DNA of 64,000 nt, taken from assembly GCA_029532625.1 (NCBI GenBank), contig JARFXM010000004.1, positions 1,116,001 through 1,180,000 of the forward strand. Reading direction: 5' to 3'. The translations under genes and the position numbers were made by a program. The notes under the pieces are model-generated. The model ran no database searches. It had not been told where the DNA came from and saw only the letters and a list, made by a program, of their open reading frames with translations. The DNA is from Lomentospora prolificans (lineage: Eukaryota > Ascomycota > Sordariomycetes > Microascales > Microascaceae). Each line of letters opens with the position of its first letter. Within the stretch, counting starts at the first letter, position 1. This document shows positions 60,501 through 64,000 of this stretch, piece by piece.

Positions 60501-63088
60501 ATAGTCTCTTCTTATACTAACCTCCTTATCCCTTCCTTACTACCTATATCTCTTAGCCTAATAATAGTAATATAAGGCTTTTTTAAACTAAAATACTTCT
60601 TTATATATTAGGTATATATTTACCCTACTCCTCTCTTCCTTATATACTAGCTAAGAGTAGTAGGTATTAAACTCCCTCTTATTAGTTCTATTTTTACTTT
60701 TATTACTATTACTAACTAGCTTACTTTTTATAATAAATATATTATCTCTTTCTAGTTTAGAAGTATTATCTTTACTATTTCCTTCCTTACTTATTACTAT
60801 GAAAGTATATCTAGCCTACTTTAGCTTTCTTTCTTCCTTACTAGTATTAGGGTTATCCTTATATATTTTTTTAACTAGATAGCTTCTCCCTTACTAGTTA
60901 TTTCTTTTCTAGTAGGTTTTAAACTATTAAGGATATCTTTTATCCCTTTACTCTATTTACTATAACCTTCTTAATAGCTATTATAGTTAAGAGTTACTTA
61001 AGTAAGGTAGAGTATACTAATTAGAGAGCTCCCTTTAGTAAGTAGGGGTTTCATCTCTCTCCTTAGTCTTTCTCTATTACCTCCTTACTAGTATTTAGTC
61101 CTTTATAAGCTTTTTCTTATATTCTAGATTACTATATCCTTAGTATAGCCTATTCTACTATTATTATTAGTTTAGCTAAGCCTAGTTTATAGCTACTAGC
61201 CTACTCTTATTATCTACTTTATCTACTAATATTATCTCTACTAGTTAAGTAGATTCTTTAATTAGTAGCTAAGAAGTAGTAAGGGATTACTTTAGTAGTT
61301 TAGCCTTCTTTTCTACCCTTATTATCTATTTATTAGTATCTTTTCCTTCTATTAACTTTACTATTACTACTTATAAGGTAGGGTTTAATTAATTATAAGC
61401 TACTATTAGTTAACTATAGATACTATTATTATCCTATACTTATATATACTATATATATTAGACTATGAAATTATATACTAACTTCTACTTTTTTATATCT
61501 ACTACTATATATATATTCTTAGTTAACTATTCTTTAGCTTTATACCTTTAAATACTGAATTATTAATATAGGGTAGCTGCCTATCTATTAACTATTCCTT
61601 ACTATAATCACTACCTTTCTTATAGGGAAATAATCTTACTTTATTATATTAGTATTTTACCTCTTAATAGCTTGTAGAGGCTAATCACTATCTAGTATAC
61701 TTTCTCTATACTATCTTATACCTCTACCTCTAGTATATTAGTAAAAAGGGTTATATTATAGAAGTATATTCATTTACTATCTATAAAGCATCCTTACTTA
61801 CTATACTTCTTTTTATTAGTATCTAGCCAAAAGAAACTAATCAACTTGATCTACTATTAGTATTCTATTACTATCTTACTTCTAGATAGTAGTATAGGTA
61901 CTAGTGCTATAGGGTTAGGATATAGTAGCTACTAGGGTATTACTCTCTAGAATACCTATATAATAGCTTCTACTATCTTAGTTATATCTAGTTATCTTTA
62001 ACTTCTGATTAGTAAATAGTTACTAGTTCCTTATAAGCTGAATATAGGGGTAGGTCTATAATCCCTATCTATTAGCTGGCTATAATTACTATCTTATCTT
62101 AGTAATAGGATTAGTAATACTATTAGGGGTCTTTCTAGGGACTAATACTAAATAACTAGTATACCCTCTAGTACTAGATATTATAGCTAATTAAACCCTA
62201 GTTATAGGTATCTTAGTATAAGGGTATTATCCCTTACTTATACTACTAGACCCTATATATATAGGTTTTAAAGGTAATAGATACTAGGTACTTATTAGTC
62301 TAGTTAGTAAGTATCTCTACTATTATCTCCTCTTCCTCTTAGTATAAATCCAGTTAGTAAAGGTTGACCTTTCTAGATATAGAGGGTAATAGCTTATAAT
62401 TACTTACTAGTACTTACTACTAGCTATAGAGTACTTTTTATAACTAGGGTAATATACTAATTAGTAAGTATATCTTATCTCTTACTAATAACTAGAATCC
62501 TATACTAATCCTAGCTAGCTATTACTAGATATCTTCTACTATAGCTTTTAACTTCCCTTTAGTCTCTAGGTTAGTTTTCCTTATATAATTACTATTCTAA
62601 AGAGGCCTTAGGGGAGTATTCTCTAGCTATTTCCTATAGAGGGGAGGATACCCTACTTAGTAAGCTAGTAGTTTTATACTTATAGGGGTTATTACTATTA
62701 TTAGAATAGGGAAAATTACTAGGGGTATTTGAGGAGGAAGTAGCTACTACTATTTAAGTATAGGTTACTACTTTTTTTTTACTTTTAATAGGTAGTATCT
62801 TATTAGGGTTTAGAGGATTCCTACTATTACTAGCTTCCTCTATTCCTACTTATTTTTACCTTCTTAGCTTATAATTACTATAAAGGTGATTTATAGCTAG
62901 TAATAGGTATACTATTTATTATTATTACTAGTTAGTGATCCTAGGATTACTAGTATCTTATTAGGGTAGTAATCTCTTTTATATAGAGATTATAAAGGAC
63001 TTATTATAGCTATCTCATAGTTAAGATAGCTCTTCTAGGGTATAGTTTCTTATTTAAGGATGAAGGGTTAAATAAGTAATACTACTAC

Positions 63089-63437
63089 TATTATAGCTTA
63101 TACTATATCTATTTACTTACTAGCTGCTAAGTTACTAATAAGTAAGTAGGAAGGTTCTATAATACTATTTATAGATTTAATATAGTTACTAGTTTATATA
63201 AGTTTACCTCTATATAGTTAGTTAGTATATAGGTAGGTATTCTCTTATGATAGTAAAATAGTCTTATTCTTTCTATCTAGTTTATAGTTCCTTACTTCCT
63301 TTATATATTCCTTGCCTTTAACCTTTAGTATTGCTTGCTTACTACTAAGGTTCTGCTAGAGTATGTTTATGCTTGCTTATATTGGTGTGGTGTGTCATGG
63401 AGTGCCTCCATGCTTGCTTGCATGATATAGTGTAACA
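63089..63437 (-). repeat. C1: 5' LTR
   Basis: 349 bp, TATTATAGCTTATAC ... GCATGATATAGTGTAACA. The last 100 bp are nearly unmutated, as in the solo LTR at 22,607. It borders GTAAT and the rest of the B 5' LTR. Confidence 0.9.
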
Positions 63438-63442
63438 GTAAT

Positions 63443-63842
63443 GATCTATAGTATATTAAACCTTAAATAATAAAGAGGGAAGATCTAAGTTAAGGGTCTT
63501 ATAAGAGCTACTTATCCCTCTTATAGAGTTCTACCCCTATATAAGTAGTTACTACTAGTAGGGATATAGTTACTACTCTTAGGGGTATAGTTATTACTCT
63601 TAGGGGTATAGTTACTACTCTTAGGGGTTTAGCCCTATTAGACTATACTAGTATACTAGTTTATTTAGAGTTACTAAATTATACCTATCTATTAATCTAT
63701 TTAGTACTACTACTTGTACTAGGATGCTAGTTTATGTGGTGCTGTCTAGCCAAGGGTGGCAGCTGGGCTAGTGCTTAGTGTAGTCATGTGTAGCTAGGTC
63801 TAGCTCTTGGCTATACCTTCCTCCTAGGTCAAGACCCTTATA
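63443..63842 (-). repeat. B: 5' LTR, remaining 400 bp after C1
   Basis: Continues the B LTR from GATCTATAG to CCCTTATA. It contains the three 21-bp units at 63,566-63,628. Ends at TSD GGAGG (63843-63847). Confidence 0.9.
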
Positions 63843-64000
63843 GGAGGGCTATATTAGTTCCTTCCTATTCTTTAGCAAGTACTTATAATTCTATTTTTAC
63901 TTAGTATATTTATCTATATAGGTATAGTTTACTCCTATTATCCTTATATCCCTATCTCTATTAAGTTAGGGGTAATAGTCTAAAGTATATTAAGAGCTAG
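63843..64000 (-). mobile_element. A3: 5' portion, running off the right edge
   Basis: GGAGGGCTATATTAGTTCC rejoins the A3 sequence broken at 33,871. The reverse complement follows family A gag (A1 near 28,600-28,770). The A3 5' LTR, the rest of C2, the D2 LTR and the A-like remnant should follow outside the window. Confidence 0.87.

Larger units (their letters stand above)
40608..63437 (-). mobile_element. C1: Ty3/Gypsy element, host of D1 and A2
   Basis: TSD is GTAAT (40603-40607 and 63438-63442). LTRs are 349 bp at both ends (40608-40956 and 63089-63437). Its own internal sequence is 40957-41283, 48616-51606 and 57528-63088, about 8.9 kb, which is long for the group. On the minus strand the order is gag region, then reverse transcriptase at 58,803-58,829 (AYINNIMIF), then, past A2, an integrase C-terminal stretch at about 50,600-50,672 (KLKKKWSPS and GLFKVIRKVYKL). 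This is the order expected of Ty3/Gypsy. A further possible coding stretch lies at 49,060-49,250. RIP is patchy, with some segments still rich in CA and TG. Confidence 0.87.
33872..63842 (-). mobile_element. B: Ty3/Gypsy element, host of C1
   Basis: Its own sequence is 33872-40607 and 63443-63842, about 7.1 kb, with 433-bp LTRs and TSD GGAGG (33867-33871 and 63843-63847) in A3. It is read on the minus strand. The reverse transcriptase catalytic stretch is at 38,013-38,036 (YIDNILIY, the second D changed to N by RIP), and downstream text resembles LDKYKF...VKYLGF. All frames are broken. C1 (40608-63437) sits in its 5' LTR, duplicating GTAAT. Confidence 0.9.

Noticed and set aside
22384..64000. 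Mitochondrial or other organellar origin for the AT-rich half
   Set aside because: The AT-richness comes from TA at former CA/TG sites in nuclear LTR elements with TSDs. No mitochondrial genes are present.

Overview
The window is nuclear DNA of a filamentous ascomycete (Pezizomycotina). The evidence is short introns (about 50-130 nt, longer in one gene) with CTAAC/TACTAAC branch sites, typical fungal families (CFEM protein, ACS-family transporter, fused 5-oxoprolinase) and heavy damage by repeat-induced point mutation (RIP). I cannot name the class or species. It splits into two compartments.

1-22,383: gene-bearing half with balanced base composition and seven protein genes. They are a partial two-LIM protein (+), a PXA/PX/nexin-C sorting nexin (-), a Sub1/PC4 coactivator (+, 3 exons), an ACS-family MFS transporter (+, 8 exons rebuilt by hand), a THEM6-like hotdog thioesterase (+, 2 exons), a CFEM GPI-type cell-surface protein (-, 2 exons) and a 5-oxoprolinase/hydantoinase fusion (+, 4 exons, one of only 4 nt). 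They look like ordinary single-copy genes, not an operon or a metabolic cluster. The transporter and oxoprolinase could both serve scavenging of small nitrogen compounds, but the sequence does not prove a link. I saw no RNA gene.

22,384-64,000: one continuous nest of LTR retrotransposons, extremely rich in TA and almost free of CA/TG over long stretches. I resolve four Ty3/Gypsy families, named A-D here. A has 440-bp LTRs and is a chromovirus with a self-priming signal. B has 433-bp LTRs, C 349-bp LTRs, and D 462-bp LTRs with a chromodomain. Target-site duplications (TSDs) and matching LTR lengths give the insertion order. An A-like LTR remnant holds a D LTR (D2). D2 holds a solo C LTR and element C2. 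C2 holds A3 (-). A3 holds A1 (+, TSD CTTAC) and B (-, TSD GGAGG). B's 5' LTR holds C1 (-, TSD GTAAT). C1 holds D1 (-, TSD CTAGC) and A2 (+, TSD ACTAT). The outer elements run past the right edge. The innermost, youngest elements (D1, A2) are the least mutated, as expected if RIP accumulates with age.

The most unusual item is an antisense, intron-containing gene inside D1 (41,985-42,490, +). It encodes a short cysteine-rich metal-binding-like motif followed by a charged helical region, and lies between the D1 3' LTR and the oppositely oriented gag-pol. The other standouts are the 15-nt self-primer of family A, the 4-nt exon in the oxoprolinase gene, and RIP acting on one strand only in D1 and in the two LTRs of A1.
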